A DNA stretch of 54,659 nt from Candidatus Scybalocola faecipullorum (GCA_018716485.1 DVJY01000030.1:1-54659), one strand, 5' to 3'. Shown: positions 43,334-53,150, counted from the stretch's first letter. A program made the numbers and translations. The notes: generated by a model not told the origin, from the sequence alone.

Positions 43334-44110
43334 TTATCTTTTTTCTGAACCGCTTCGTCTGGAGGCCGCAAAATACGGCAGCGCTACGAAGACAATGCCG
43401 CCGATCATATTTCCAACGGTAACAACAGCCAGATTGTAAAAATATCCGCCGATACTGACCGCCTGTCCCGCCGGTTCCAAAAGCCCGATCGTCAGCAGCG
43501 TCATATTGGCAATACTGTGTTCGAATCCCGAAGTAATAAATGCAAACAGGCACCAGAAAATCATGATCAATTTTGCACTTTCGCTCCGGCATTTTCCGGC
43601 ACACCATACAGCAAGGCAGACGAGAATATTACACAGTATAGCGCGCAGAAGCAGCGGCACGAAAGACACAGACATCTTTGCCGCCGCCGAAGAGGCCATA
43701 AACTCTGCCACCGGCTCTGATGCCAGATCCGTAAAATGATACATGACAGAAATGATCAGTGCGCCAAGCCAGTTACCCAGATAGCATACAGCCCACAGCT
43801 TCACTGCTGCTGAAATGCTGACTTCTTTTTTCAGCATCCCCGCGGCCATTACAAGATTATTGCCGGTAAACAGCTCTGCACCGGCAATCACGACAAGGCT
43901 TAATGCAATACCAAAAGCCAGTCCCATAGCAATTTTCGTCCATGCAGCGCCGCCGAGCAATCCCCCGATCGTAAATGCCAAAATGACGCCAAAGCCGATA
44001 TAAATGCCCGCAAGCACTGCCAGCGCAAAATATCCGATCGGATTTTTTGACAGCATCTCAATCTTTGTCTTTGCCGTGCCGGCCTGCCGATCAAATTCTT
44101 CCCGAAACAT
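43334..44110 (-). CDS. formate/nitrite transporter (FNT) family channel
   Basis: 258 residues with six predicted membrane helices. AELFTGNNLVMAAG and LCNILVCLAVWCAG are FNT landmarks, and FITSGFEHSIANM is the conserved SGFEHxxANM-type motif. It passes formate, nitrite or hydrosulfide across the membrane; the ion cannot be told from sequence here. Formate is the likely cargo in a mixed-acid fermenter. It forms a tight gene string with two metallophosphoesterases and a histidine phosphatase. Confidence 0.92.
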   Translation of the reverse strand: MFREEFDRQAGTAKTKIEMLSKNPIGYFALAVLAGIYIGFGVILAFTIGGLLGGAAWTKIAMGLAFGIALSLVVIAGAELFTGNNLVMAAGMLKKEVSISAAVKLWAVCYLGNWLGALIISVMYHFTDLASEPVAEFMASSAAAKMSVSFVPLLLRAILCNILVCLAVWCAGKCRSESAKLIMIFWCLFAFITSGFEHSIANMTLLTIGLLEPAGQAVSIGGYFYNLAVVTVGNMIGGIVFVALPYFAASRRSGSEKR

Positions 44111-44121
44111 ATATTCAACTC

Positions 44122-44817
44122 CTATAAAATTTTTTCCGGCTTAAATCCAAGATAATCCCCGGATACGAGTTTATATTCAATACCGTCCACCCAGCCTTTA
44201 AAACTGTCGTCATACCGGTCTTTTCCATGGCAGTGAGAATAGATCACTTTAGATGCCCCGTAGTCTTTAGCCATTTTTGTAAACGGGCTTTCCTGTTCGC
44301 CGATGGACGTGGGCGGATAGTGGAGAAACATGATAAATTTTTTAAACCCTGCCGCCTTAGCCTGTTCAAAAGAATCTTTAAGCCGCGCGGTCTCTCTGTC
44401 CCGTATTTTAAAAAAATGTTCTATGGAATCTTTGCCCTCGTAACAGTACCCTTTTGTGCCGACAATGGCATAATCACCGTAACTTGCAAAATTATTCTGA
44501 AGGAAAAACAGCCGCCCGTCAAAATACGCATTCAATTTTGCTGTCTTTTTTGCGTCCCAGAACATATCATGATTGCCGCGCAGCAAAATCTTCCTGCCCG
44601 GAAGATTTTCAATAAACTGCAGATCCAAACGGCACTCTTCCAAATTTCTTCCCCATGAATGGTCGCCGGTAATAACAAAAGTGTCTTCCTCGGAAATATA
44701 CCGGCGGCAGTATTTTTCAATTTTTTTGACATGGTTTTTCCATGCTTTTCCAAAAACATCCATCGGCTTATCCGCTGAAAATGAAAGATGGAAATCCCCC
44801 ATCGCATACAGCGCCAT
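44122..44817 (-). CDS. calcineurin-like metallophosphoesterase
   Basis: 231 residues from ATG 44817, which lies one base past the upstream TGA (TGAGATG), with GAAGGGA as ribosome site. Motifs: MGDFHLS, ITGDHSWG, LRGNHDMFW, FLHYPP and SHCHG. It is a cytosolic hydrolase whose substrate is unknown. The spacing implies translational coupling to the histidine phosphatase gene. Confidence 0.87.
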   Translation of the reverse strand: MALYAMGDFHLSFSADKPMDVFGKAWKNHVKKIEKYCRRYISEEDTFVITGDHSWGRNLEECRLDLQFIENLPGRKILLRGNHDMFWDAKKTAKLNAYFDGRLFFLQNNFASYGDYAIVGTKGYCYEGKDSIEHFFKIRDRETARLKDSFEQAKAAGFKKFIMFLHYPPTSIGEQESPFTKMAKDYGASKVIYSHCHGKDRYDDSFKGWVDGIEYKLVSGDYLGFKPEKIL

Positions 44818-44818
44818 C

Positions 44819-45364
44819 TCATCCCTTCTCCCGGTCAAACTCATAGGTACGGATTTCACAGTTTTTAATGCCGAAAGCCGCAAATTCTTCATTGGTCATA
44901 TCAAAAAAGTAGGAATGCACTGCCCTCGCAATGCCGTTATGCGCCACAAGCAGGTAAACTTTCTCCGGCTGCGCCTTCAGCTCATCAAGCAAGTTATAGA
45001 TTCTTTGGCATAAGCGCAGCATGGATTCTCCCCCGTCAAAGCTGCTGACAAAATTTTCCTTGTCCTTTTTAAATGCCAGCCCGTCTCTTGGCGTTGATTC
45101 CCATTTGCCGAAATTCTGCTCGATCAGCCGAGGCTCCATCCGCGGCGGAATGCCGGTCGCTTCCGAAATCCGCTTTGCCGTATCTGCCGCGCGGCTTAAC
45201 GGCGAGTAAAGGATTTCATCAATCAAAAGTCCTTTTTCGGCGATTATCCGCCCCAGTTCCTCAGCCTGTTTTTGTCCCTTGGTCGTCAGCGGACTGTCCG
45301 TTGAACCGCATATTTTATTTTCAACATTCCATACGGTCTGCCCGTGTCTTGTAAAATAAAGCAT
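44819..45364 (-). CDS. histidine phosphatase family protein
   Basis: 181 residues from ATG 45364 (AAGGAGA upstream). The phosphohistidine motif is LYFTRHGQTVWN, and the second catalytic histidine is in LLVAHNGIAR. It belongs to the branch of phosphoglycerate mutase-like phosphatases; at this size it is more likely a general phosphatase than a glycolytic mutase. First gene of the string running to 42621. Confidence 0.9.
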   Translation of the reverse strand: MLYFTRHGQTVWNVENKICGSTDSPLTTKGQKQAEELGRIIAEKGLLIDEILYSPLSRAADTAKRISEATGIPPRMEPRLIEQNFGKWESTPRDGLAFKKDKENFVSSFDGGESMLRLCQRIYNLLDELKAQPEKVYLLVAHNGIARAVHSYFFDMTNEEFAAFGIKNCEIRTYEFDREKG

Positions 45365-45428
45365 GATATGATTCTCCTTATAGCTTTTACTGATATTTAT
45401 CATAACACACATTTTTTCATCTTTCTAC

Positions 45429-45440
45429 CGGGTGTATCAC
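45429..45440 (-). repeat. terminator-trailing motif, copy 3 (GTGATACACCCG)
   Basis: Minus-strand GTGATACACCCG directly after the T-run of the GH42 terminator. One base differs from the copies at 574-585 and 12325-12336. Confidence 0.5.
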
Positions 45441-45489
45441 AAAAATTGCAGGCATGACAGCTGCCCGCCGGGCTTTTTGCCATGCCTGC
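45441..45489 (-). terminator. terminator of the galactan operon
   Basis: GCAGGCATG (45448-45456) pairs with CATGCCTGC (45481-45489), with a second GCCCG/CGGGC stem inside. The minus strand then reads AATTTTTG. It lies 19 bases past the GH42 stop codon. Confidence 0.82.
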
Positions 45490-45507
45490 GATTATTCCCT
45501 TATTTTT

Positions 45508-47547
45508 TTAAACTGTTTCCTCCGAAATAAGTATCCGGCACGAAAACGGCTCCAATATCATTTGATGTTTATAAATCTCTCCGGTTTCTCCATCTGTATA
45601 CTGTCCGAAACCGCAAAGTTCCGCCGGTTCATTTTTAAAATTCATTACAAAGATCAGGCCGCCGCCGTCTTGGTTTGTTCTCAGCGAGACAGTTACTCCA
45701 TAAGGCAGCGGTATGCCCAGCGGATTTTTAAGTCCGGCTTTCCCGGCAGCTTCTTTATACAGTGCATTTAACAGCGCTCTGTCCGGTTCGGCCGCTATAT
45801 AATAGGCTGTTCCCCGTCCGAAGCTATGCGCTGTCAGCGCCGGCATGCCTTTGACATAATCGTCTGTATAGCAGGCTAACACTTGTGTGTCCCCGGACAC
45901 ATGAATAAGTTCTCTGAGATTTCCCACAGGATAGGATATACCATTAAAAATCATACTGTTTTCAAATTCCGGTCCGGGCGCGTCAATTTCTTCCTGAATA
46001 ATGCCCAGCACATCTTCCAGCGGATGGTGTCCGATAAAACAAAGGTCACTCTCATCGGTCATGCCGCTGAAATAGGTGGTCACATAGATGCCGCCTTCAC
46101 CAACAAAGCGGCGGATTTTATCCGCATAACCGTCTTTATACATATAGTTCAGCGGCGCAGCCACAAGTGTATAGCCTTCCACACAATCATCCATGCCGAC
46201 GAAATCCACATCGATGCCCATTTCCCAAAACGGTGCGTAATGGGCAAGAACACAGGATACATAATCAATATCCAGCCGCGGGCCTGTCGTGTTTTCCAGC
46301 GCCCACCAATTTTCCCAGTCGAAAATCACTGCCACCCTCGGACGGTTAACGGTTCCTTCCACAAGCCCGGTCAGTGATTTCAGCCGTCTGCCCACCCGGG
46401 CCGTATCGGCAAAGGTTCTTGTGCAGCTGCCGTTTTTGTGATCCAAGACGGCGCCGTGAAATTTTTCGTAAGATCCCCGGCCTTTTCTCCACTGAAAATA
46501 TTGTACAGAAGCCGAACCGCAGGCGATTGCCTGCATAGATGAGAGCATATGCATTCCGGGACGCTTCAGCGGATTGAACATCCGCCAGTTAACCCCTGAC
46601 GGCACACTTTCCATCAGCAAAAACGGCTGTTTTTTCATCGCCCGCATCATATGGTGGCCTGCTGATGCACGAACAGCCACCGGCGCTTCATCTTTTTGTG
46701 CGTGCCATTGGGGATAGCTGTCCCATGATACAATATCCAGTATTCTTTGAAGCCGGTGGTAGTCCAGACCTTTAAAAAAATCCATAAAATTTGTTGTGAC
46801 CGGCAGCTTTGAATACGTCCGCACCGCATTGATCTCCCATAAGCAAAAGCTGCTCATCTGCTCTGTGACAAAGCGGCGCCAATCAACTTCCAGCGCTGTC
46901 ACTGTCCATTCTCCGTGGGGTGCCGGGCTGTGAATCTGCTCCCAGTCCGTATAGCTGTGGCTCCAAAATCTCCCCCAGTAAGCCTGATTCAGCCGTTTTA
47001 GTGTCCCATATCGTTTTTTCATCCACTGTCTGAATGCTGCCTGACACTGCTCGCAGTAACATGCCGAATCTTCAAAATTACCGCCCAACTCGTTGGAAAT
47101 GTGCCACAAAATCACATTGTCTCTCTGTCCGAACTTTTCAGACAGCCGCACATCAAGTTCTTTTATTTTTTCCCGCATGATCGGCGACGTATAACAAAAA
47201 TTATGGCGCTTCCCCGGCAGATTTCTCCGGCCGTCTGCCCGCACCTGCATAACCTCCGGGTATTTTTGTGTCAGCCAGTGGGGCATCGCTCCCGACGGTG
47301 TCGCAAGAATCACCTGAATATCCGCTTCCCAAAGACGGCCGATGATCCGATCCAGCCATTCAAAGTCATAAACGCCCTCTTCCGGTTCAAGGACGGACCA
47401 TGAAAATACACCCAATGTCACACTGTTGATTTCTGCAGCTTTCATCAATCTGAGGTCTTCCTCAAAAACTTCCGGATATTCAAGCCACTGTTCCGGATTA
47501 TAATCACATCCGTGAAGCAAATGTCCTCCAAGCATTGTTTCCATCAT
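45508..47547 (-). CDS. GH42 beta-galactosidase
   Basis: 679 residues. The acid/base Glu153 is in WHISNELGG, the nucleophile Glu313 in LLMESVPSG. A cysteine cluster (ACYCEQCQ) matches the zinc site of GH42 enzymes. Two ATGs in tandem (47547, 47544) follow GAGGG. It lacks a signal peptide and should release galactose from galacto-oligosaccharides in the cytosol, as GanA does in Bacillus. Last gene of the galactan operon. Confidence 0.94.
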   Translation of the reverse strand: MMETMLGGHLLHGCDYNPEQWLEYPEVFEEDLRLMKAAEINSVTLGVFSWSVLEPEEGVYDFEWLDRIIGRLWEADIQVILATPSGAMPHWLTQKYPEVMQVRADGRRNLPGKRHNFCYTSPIMREKIKELDVRLSEKFGQRDNVILWHISNELGGNFEDSACYCEQCQAAFRQWMKKRYGTLKRLNQAYWGRFWSHSYTDWEQIHSPAPHGEWTVTALEVDWRRFVTEQMSSFCLWEINAVRTYSKLPVTTNFMDFFKGLDYHRLQRILDIVSWDSYPQWHAQKDEAPVAVRASAGHHMMRAMKKQPFLLMESVPSGVNWRMFNPLKRPGMHMLSSMQAIACGSASVQYFQWRKGRGSYEKFHGAVLDHKNGSCTRTFADTARVGRRLKSLTGLVEGTVNRPRVAVIFDWENWWALENTTGPRLDIDYVSCVLAHYAPFWEMGIDVDFVGMDDCVEGYTLVAAPLNYMYKDGYADKIRRFVGEGGIYVTTYFSGMTDESDLCFIGHHPLEDVLGIIQEEIDAPGPEFENSMIFNGISYPVGNLRELIHVSGDTQVLACYTDDYVKGMPALTAHSFGRGTAYYIAAEPDRALLNALYKEAAGKAGLKNPLGIPLPYGVTVSLRTNQDGGGLIFVMNFKNEPAELCGFGQYTDGETGEIYKHQMILEPFSCRILISEETV

Positions 47548-47559
47548 TTACCCTCTGTT

Positions 47560-47775
47560 TCAGTCAAGTCCGAAGTCAAACCGCTTCATCATTGCGCCGT
47601 ATTTTTGACGAACAATTTCATTTCTTCTGAGCACATCGGCCTCATTGCCCACATACTGACAGCGAATGCAATAATATTCATCTTTATCTTTGTCGTAAAA
47701 CATATCAATATCCAAATCCCTCATAAAGCATATGGGACAGCGGTAATTTAATCTGCCTTTTCCAGCTTGAGCCAT
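47560..47775 (-). CDS. small zinc-ribbon protein
   Basis: 71 residues. Two CxxC pairs (CPIC at 13-16 and CIRC at 36-39) form a zinc ribbon, with a charged tail. AAGGAGG lies 10 bases before the ATG, and the start overlaps the end of the 617-residue gene by 28 bases, so it is coupled to it. No family name or function can be given. It sits between two enzymes of the galactan operon. Confidence 0.75.
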   Translation of the reverse strand: MAQAGKGRLNYRCPICFMRDLDIDMFYDKDKDEYYCIRCQYVGNEADVLRRNEIVRQKYGAMMKRFDFGLD

Positions 47776-49601
47776 GTTGATACGACCTCCTTATCTGAAA
47801 TTTCTGTTTTATAGCCAAGGGTAAACATCGGTGAAAATGCATAACCTTCACGGATATAACCTTCGGCATCTCCTTTATCCATAGACATGGACACTTTCGT
47901 CTCAATAGCAGGGATGACCGCACTGACATTTTTTGCCTCCGCCATGCTTTCTTCTCTGCATTTATATGCGTAATCAATCGTCTTCGTTTCCCGGCTGCCT
48001 GTGCAGGTCAGCGTAATTCCCGTCATATCCTCCGGATATTCGGTCGTTCCATAGCAAGCAACCATATATTCGTTCAATTCTACTTTTGCGGACGGATCAC
48101 TCATTTTTAACACATGTCTTTCAATACAGATTTCCGAACTGCCTTCTGTAAAAATCACTCTCGTCTGCAGTGTCATCGTCAGGCTGCAAAATTCAATATC
48201 AACCGGCTCCAGCGTCAAAATACGTTTCTTTTTGCCGTCTTCCATTGCCTCCTCTGAAAATTCCGCTTTTGTCCGGCACAGGCACAGATCGACTTCTTCG
48301 CCCTGATAAGTCAATTTGGCGCTGCGGATTGTTCCCTCGCCGGCATAATGGGTGAAATATCCGGCTCTGTATTTTTCCTGAATAAGGAAGGGATAGGAGG
48401 CATCCTGAACATGTTTCGTACCAATGCCCACTTCCCATTTTAATTTTGCAGCATACGGCCGCAGATCAACAATGGCTCCGCCCTGATCCATGTTCACACA
48501 TGCTCTCATATACGGGTCGCAGTACCAGAAAACCTGCTTGTCTGATCCGTACAAAATATCCCGCCAAAGCGCACACTCCGGTTCCGTATAAGTCTTTTTC
48601 CTGCGGTAATAGTCAGCAAGCTCCGCCATGGTCATATCATCTAACTTGCCCTCTTTTTTAAGCTTTCCGTAATAAGCCATGCCATCCTCATAAGATTTTT
48701 TCAGCAGTTCGTACGGCGCTTCCCAGCGTCCCATCTTATTGAGCCAGCCCGGGCCGACAAACATCATATTATACGCATAGCCGTTATTATATTTCTCCAG
48801 CGAACGGTATTGGTCGATCAGATTATACAAATACGGGTATTCCCAAGTTTTCGTATCATAGATCATCCCTCTGAGTACATTCTGTGGATGGGTCCCAAAA
48901 TTCGAACCGTTGCCGTCATAGCAGGCCAGCAGATCTCGAGACAAGTGGGGAATAGCTACAATACCGCTGTCTTCATCAGCATCCGCCGCAGGAGCATGGG
49001 TATTTTGCTTAGACGGAATCCACGGATTCCACGGGCCTCCGTCAAAAAGTGTATACCACGAATTGTTGCATGTATGATAAGCCTTCGGCCCTTCCTCCCA
49101 GCATGTGGCAATGGCACATTTCACGGAAGGATATTTTTCTTTAATATAATTGATCAGATCCGCATCCATATAATAGGAGCCTGTGGATTCCGGATAAAAG
49201 CCGAAAATGTCGTAAAATTTTCCAAACACATCATCAACAATCGACTTTTTGTCTTCCATAGAAAACATCCAGATACAAAAATCTTTTGTTTTGTATTTTT
49301 CCCGGAATTCCGTACACGGCAGCCCCAGCAGTGACAAAGAAATTTCATCGCCGTATTTTTCATGATCTTCCTTGGCAATCTGAATGGCTTCCTCGTTGAA
49401 CAAAGAGGCATACGTCATCTGAATTGTTGTTTTCAGCCCGTTTTTATGCGCTGTTTCCTGCTGGAATTTAAAAATATCCAGTGATTCCGTCAGCAGAGAT
49501 TTTCTGCCGATATCTTCCTCCTTGCCATGACCGGTTACTTTTTCCGCATATTCCGGCACCATTTCCGGACGGTGAATAATATTTACAATAAACTTATCCA
49601 T
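47748..49601 (-). CDS. unrecognised 617-residue protein in the galactan operon, possible carbohydrate-active enzyme
   Basis: 617 residues, no signal peptide and no membrane segment. I do not recognise the family. The N-terminal half (MDKFIVNIIHRPEMVPEYAE, SLDIFKFQQETAHKNGLKTT, GDEISLSLLGLPC, CIWMFSMEDKKSIVDDVFGKF) reads like a TIM-type or deacetylase-like barrel. Conserved-looking acidic and aromatic stretches include YYMDADLINY, CWEEGPKAYHTCNNSWYTLFDGGPWNPW and IPHLSRDLLACYDG. The C-terminal third is beta-rich. It lies between GH53 and GH42 genes, so an activity on galactan side chains or arabinogalactan oligosaccharides is a reasonable inference. Confidence 0.75.
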   Translation of the reverse strand: MDKFIVNIIHRPEMVPEYAEKVTGHGKEEDIGRKSLLTESLDIFKFQQETAHKNGLKTTIQMTYASLFNEEAIQIAKEDHEKYGDEISLSLLGLPCTEFREKYKTKDFCIWMFSMEDKKSIVDDVFGKFYDIFGFYPESTGSYYMDADLINYIKEKYPSVKCAIATCWEEGPKAYHTCNNSWYTLFDGGPWNPWIPSKQNTHAPAADADEDSGIVAIPHLSRDLLACYDGNGSNFGTHPQNVLRGMIYDTKTWEYPYLYNLIDQYRSLEKYNNGYAYNMMFVGPGWLNKMGRWEAPYELLKKSYEDGMAYYGKLKKEGKLDDMTMAELADYYRRKKTYTEPECALWRDILYGSDKQVFWYCDPYMRACVNMDQGGAIVDLRPYAAKLKWEVGIGTKHVQDASYPFLIQEKYRAGYFTHYAGEGTIRSAKLTYQGEEVDLCLCRTKAEFSEEAMEDGKKKRILTLEPVDIEFCSLTMTLQTRVIFTEGSSEICIERHVLKMSDPSAKVELNEYMVACYGTTEYPEDMTGITLTCTGSRETKTIDYAYKCREESMAEAKNVSAVIPAIETKVSMSMDKGDAEGYIREGYAFSPMFTLGYKTEISDKEVVSTWLKLEKAD

Positions 49602-49622
49602 ATGTCTTACCTTTTTGTCCTT

Positions 49623-50717
49623 TCAAAATTTTCTGATGGTCTCCAAAGCTTCAAGGGCATTGCCGTCATAATCAAACAGCGCCTGATTGGCCCATTCATT
49701 TCCGCCCGGCCCTTTTTCTTCAATATAAGCCAGCGCTTCCTGATTGGCCCAGCCGCTTCCCGGCACCGGCAGCCAGCCGGGTTCCCAATAAAAAAATCCA
49801 AGCGCGCCGGTACGGCTGATTTTTGTCATAAAATCATTCATAAAATCACTCTGGCCTTTCGGCGTCATGGGATATTCTATTTTTGCCGCAAGTTCCGGTT
49901 TGGTCGCCATACCTTTGCGCTGATCATCAGGAAGCTTCTCATAATCTTTATAGTCTTTCATCGTATGTCCCATCGACACTTCAGCCACAACAAGCTCTTT
50001 GCCGTATCTTTTTTTGATATCTCTCATATTATCTTCCAGCTGCTGCAGCGTTCCATGCCAAAACGGATAATAGGACAGGCCGATGATCTGAAAATCTTCG
50101 CCGCGTTCCATAAAAGCGTCAAACCACTCTCTGTACAGTGCGTTATTTCCTCCATTGTCCAGATGGATCATAATCGGAATTTCGCTGTCCACACTGCGCA
50201 CTGCCCGTATGCCCGAATTAATAAAGCGGGCAATGGCGTCATAATTGGGAACCTTTCCATACGGCCACAGCAGTCCGTTGCTTAACTCGTTGCCAATCTG
50301 GATCATTGTCGGAAATATATGCTGTTTCTTAAAATCCAGCAATGTATTTCTTGTAAAATCATAAACAGCCTGCGCAAGCCCTGCTTCATCCAAGCCACGC
50401 CACGCTTTCGGTATTCTTTGTTTACCCGGATCCGCCCAAAAATCACTGTAATGAAGATCAAGCAGGAATCCAAAGCCCATACCGGTCACACGCCCGGCCA
50501 ATGTCATTGTTGTTTTGAGATCATTGGTCCCTGCGCCGTAGGGCACACCGTCCTCACTGTACGGGTCATTCCAAAGCCGCAGCCGGATGGCATTTGTCCC
50601 GTAGTGTTTAAGAATTTCAAGGAGTCCCTGCTCCCGTCCATCCATATAGTATTTTGCACCTAACGCTTCCAGTTCTAAAAGAGAAGAAACATCCATGCCT
50701 TTAATCAATGATTTCAT
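49623..50717 (-). CDS. GH53 endo-beta-1,4-galactanase (cytoplasmic)
   Basis: 364 residues from ATG 50717 (AAAGGA upstream); codons further up lack a ribosome site. GH53 landmarks: IKGMDVSSLLELEALGAKYY, RLRLWNDPY, LLDLHYSDFWADPGKQ, acid/base Glu144 in IGNELSNG, and nucleophile Glu246 in VVAEVSMGHT. It cuts beta-1,4-galactan of pectin or arabinogalactan I. Unlike GanB of Bacillus it has no signal peptide, so it must act on imported chains. Confidence 0.93.
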   Translation of the reverse strand: MKSLIKGMDVSSLLELEALGAKYYMDGREQGLLEILKHYGTNAIRLRLWNDPYSEDGVPYGAGTNDLKTTMTLAGRVTGMGFGFLLDLHYSDFWADPGKQRIPKAWRGLDEAGLAQAVYDFTRNTLLDFKKQHIFPTMIQIGNELSNGLLWPYGKVPNYDAIARFINSGIRAVRSVDSEIPIMIHLDNGGNNALYREWFDAFMERGEDFQIIGLSYYPFWHGTLQQLEDNMRDIKKRYGKELVVAEVSMGHTMKDYKDYEKLPDDQRKGMATKPELAAKIEYPMTPKGQSDFMNDFMTKISRTGALGFFYWEPGWLPVPGSGWANQEALAYIEEKGPGGNEWANQALFDYDGNALEALETIRKF

Positions 50718-50799
50718 TTTCCAATTCCTTTCTGCGGCGGATATGCCGGCGCCCAAGCGCGCCGGCCTTTGCCCTGCAGTCACGGCTGTATCAGGAATA

Positions 50800-51642
50800 T
50801 CAGCCTTTTACTGCGCCGCCTGTAACACCTTCCACATAGAATTTCTGCATGATAATAAACAAAATCGAAATAGGAATCGATACAAGGACGCCGCCGGCAC
50901 AAAACTGTGTAAAATATGTATTAATCAGACTTCTTTCCAGCATGTTATAAAGACCGATCGCTACCGTCCATTCTGAAGCAATGCCGGAGTTGAGCATCAT
51001 TTTCGCATATACAAAATCCATCCACGGCACAAGGAATGAACTAATTACCGTATACACAATAATCGGCTTACTCATAGGCATAACAACTTTGAAAAATACT
51101 TTCGCCTCACTGGCGCCATCCAGATATGCCGCTTCACGAAGCGCCACCGGCACAGTATCAAGGAAGCCTTTGGCAACCAAATACCCAAGCCCGGATGAAG
51201 CCGAATAAACAAGAATCAATCCGATATGACTGTTGGTCAAATTCAAACTTCTTAAAATGAAGTATACAGCGATCATTGCAAGGACGCCCGGAAACAGGTT
51301 AATAATTACCGCCACATTCATTAAAGCTTTTCTGCCTTTAAAGCGCATGCAGGATGTCGCATATGCCACCATCAGCACAAAAGCTGTAGAAATCACACAG
51401 TTAAAACATGCAATGACAAATGTATTCCAAAACCATCTCGGGAACTGGGCAACCGAGTCCGCCCCGAACAAAAGATTTTTATAATTGATAATACTCCATT
51501 CTTCCGGGAAAAAACTGGACGTATTCATACCTGTATATGCACTGAACGATGTCACAAGGAGCCAGACAATAGGTACGATCCAGATGACTGATAAAAACGC
51601 AAGCAGCACATGGCGCAACACATCTGAAACTTTGATTTTCAT
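50800..51642 (-). CDS. ABC sugar permease (GanQ/MalG type)
   Basis: 280 residues, six predicted membrane helices. The EAA loop is VALREAAYLDGASEAKVFFKVVMPMSKP, and the C-terminus is EGVTGGAVKG. Its ATG shares a base with the stop of the previous permease gene (TAATG), so the two are translationally coupled. Import of galacto-oligosaccharides is inferred from GH53 and GH42 downstream. Confidence 0.92.
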   Translation of the reverse strand: MKIKVSDVLRHVLLAFLSVIWIVPIVWLLVTSFSAYTGMNTSSFFPEEWSIINYKNLLFGADSVAQFPRWFWNTFVIACFNCVISTAFVLMVAYATSCMRFKGRKALMNVAVIINLFPGVLAMIAVYFILRSLNLTNSHIGLILVYSASSGLGYLVAKGFLDTVPVALREAAYLDGASEAKVFFKVVMPMSKPIIVYTVISSFLVPWMDFVYAKMMLNSGIASEWTVAIGLYNMLERSLINTYFTQFCAGGVLVSIPISILFIIMQKFYVEGVTGGAVKG

Positions 51643-53087
51643 TATTGATACTCCTCCTCTCGATTGCCTTTGATCATCCGGTTAAACGCGATCAATGTAA
51701 ACGCTGAACATAAAACAAAGACAATAATACCAATGACTGCGGCCATCTTATAGTTATAGTATTCCTGAGTCAGACGGAACAGCCATGTGACAAGCAAATC
51801 CGTCTCTTTAGCCTGCGAATTGGCCAGAGCCTGATTGGTTGTCGTATAGACGTCCTGAGTCAAAAGGTAAATGACATTGAAGTTATTAATATTCTTTACA
51901 AAGTCAGTAACAAGCGCCGGCCCTGTAACAAACAATACATACGGCATGGTAATGTGGCGGAAAATCTGGAATTTACTTGCACCGTCAATACGGGCGCTTT
52001 CCACCTGATCTTCCGGCAGATTCATCAGCACGCCGGTGGCAATCAGCATCTGATAAGGCACGCCGACCCATATGTTAATAATAATGATCATTACATGGGC
52101 CCAGCCCGGCGACGAGAGGAACGGGATATATGATGTACTGATCAAACCGATATCTCTCAAAAAATCTGTCAGTCCCACTGCCGAGCAGAATGCATTAACA
52201 ATACCGCCGTCTGCAAAAAAGTTTCTGACAAGCAAAAGCGATACAAACTGAGGCACAGCAATCGTTACCATAAAAATGGTACGCCATACTTTCTTAATTT
52301 TCGTCCGTTTATTATTGATAAGCAGCGACATTAAAATCCCGCCGATATACGTTGTAAACGTGGCAAATACGGCCCAAATAAGCGTCCATGCCAGAATTCT
52401 GACAAATGAATACCCGAATGTGATCGTCAGACCGCCGCTGCTGAACAGGCTGACGAAGTTGGTAAATCCTGTCCATGTAAAAAGCTGCGTCGGCGGCATA
52501 TGCTGCTGGTCATAATTGGTAAATGCTACAAGGATAAGTATGAGCAGCGGAATAATCGTAAAGACAACAACTCCGAGAACAGGCAGTGTCAGCAGCGTCA
52601 CATAAAATTTTTCATTTTTATATGAATTGACATCTTCAAGGAATGTATTGATATGCTCTCCGTTTTCAGCCATTTTTTGCAGTTTATAAGCGTTTTTAAC
52701 ATTTGAAATGTACACAAGAATAAAAACGAACCATATTACAAAAGTAATGACTGAGAACAAAAGAATCATAAATGAATTATCAAAATCATTGATCTCATTC
52801 TTCATTGTCACCGGATTAAAGACCGATGCTCTTTGCACTGTACCGAGCGTTGAAAATTTCGGTACATAAGCAATACCTACCGTAACACTGAACAATATAA
52901 CAAACGCTTCAAAAATGGTAATCAGCAATGATTTTATATACTGTTTGCGTCTGAAATATCCTGCGCCCATCCAAATGAGAGACAATTTTACAAACAAATC
53001 TCCTTTGGCCACCGCTTCGGCAAAGCTGACGAAAAAACCTCCGACAGCGCCAAAAAACAAGGCAGCCTTACCTTTGGATTTTTCCAT
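51642..53087 (-). CDS. ABC sugar permease (GanP/MalF type)
   Basis: 481 residues. An N-terminal pair of membrane segments and loop precede a six-helix permease domain. The EAA loop is LPEDQVESARIDGASKFQIFRHITMP. It is similar in layout to malF of the other operon. As in that operon, no ATPase gene is present. Confidence 0.92.
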   Translation of the reverse strand: MEKSKGKAALFFGAVGGFFVSFAEAVAKGDLFVKLSLIWMGAGYFRRKQYIKSLLITIFEAFVILFSVTVGIAYVPKFSTLGTVQRASVFNPVTMKNEINDFDNSFMILLFSVITFVIWFVFILVYISNVKNAYKLQKMAENGEHINTFLEDVNSYKNEKFYVTLLTLPVLGVVVFTIIPLLILILVAFTNYDQQHMPPTQLFTWTGFTNFVSLFSSGGLTITFGYSFVRILAWTLIWAVFATFTTYIGGILMSLLINNKRTKIKKVWRTIFMVTIAVPQFVSLLLVRNFFADGGIVNAFCSAVGLTDFLRDIGLISTSYIPFLSSPGWAHVMIIIINIWVGVPYQMLIATGVLMNLPEDQVESARIDGASKFQIFRHITMPYVLFVTGPALVTDFVKNINNFNVIYLLTQDVYTTTNQALANSQAKETDLLVTWLFRLTQEYYNYKMAAVIGIIVFVLCSAFTLIAFNRMIKGNREEEYQ

Positions 53088-53150
53088 TTCCGTACTCTCC
53101 TTTCGTTTGCGAAAGATTTAAAATCTTCCGTTGTCCTCCCTCTAAAGAAA

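Noticed and set aside
43323-43607. N-terminal extension of the metallophosphoesterase into the FNT gene
   Set aside because: The extra residues overlap a well-supported membrane channel gene and do not resemble the family; ATG 43322 has AAGGAGA.
49527-50285. 252-codon plus-strand frame opposite the GH53 gene
   Set aside because: It is antisense to coding sequence of two supported genes, has no ribosome site and no recognisable domain.
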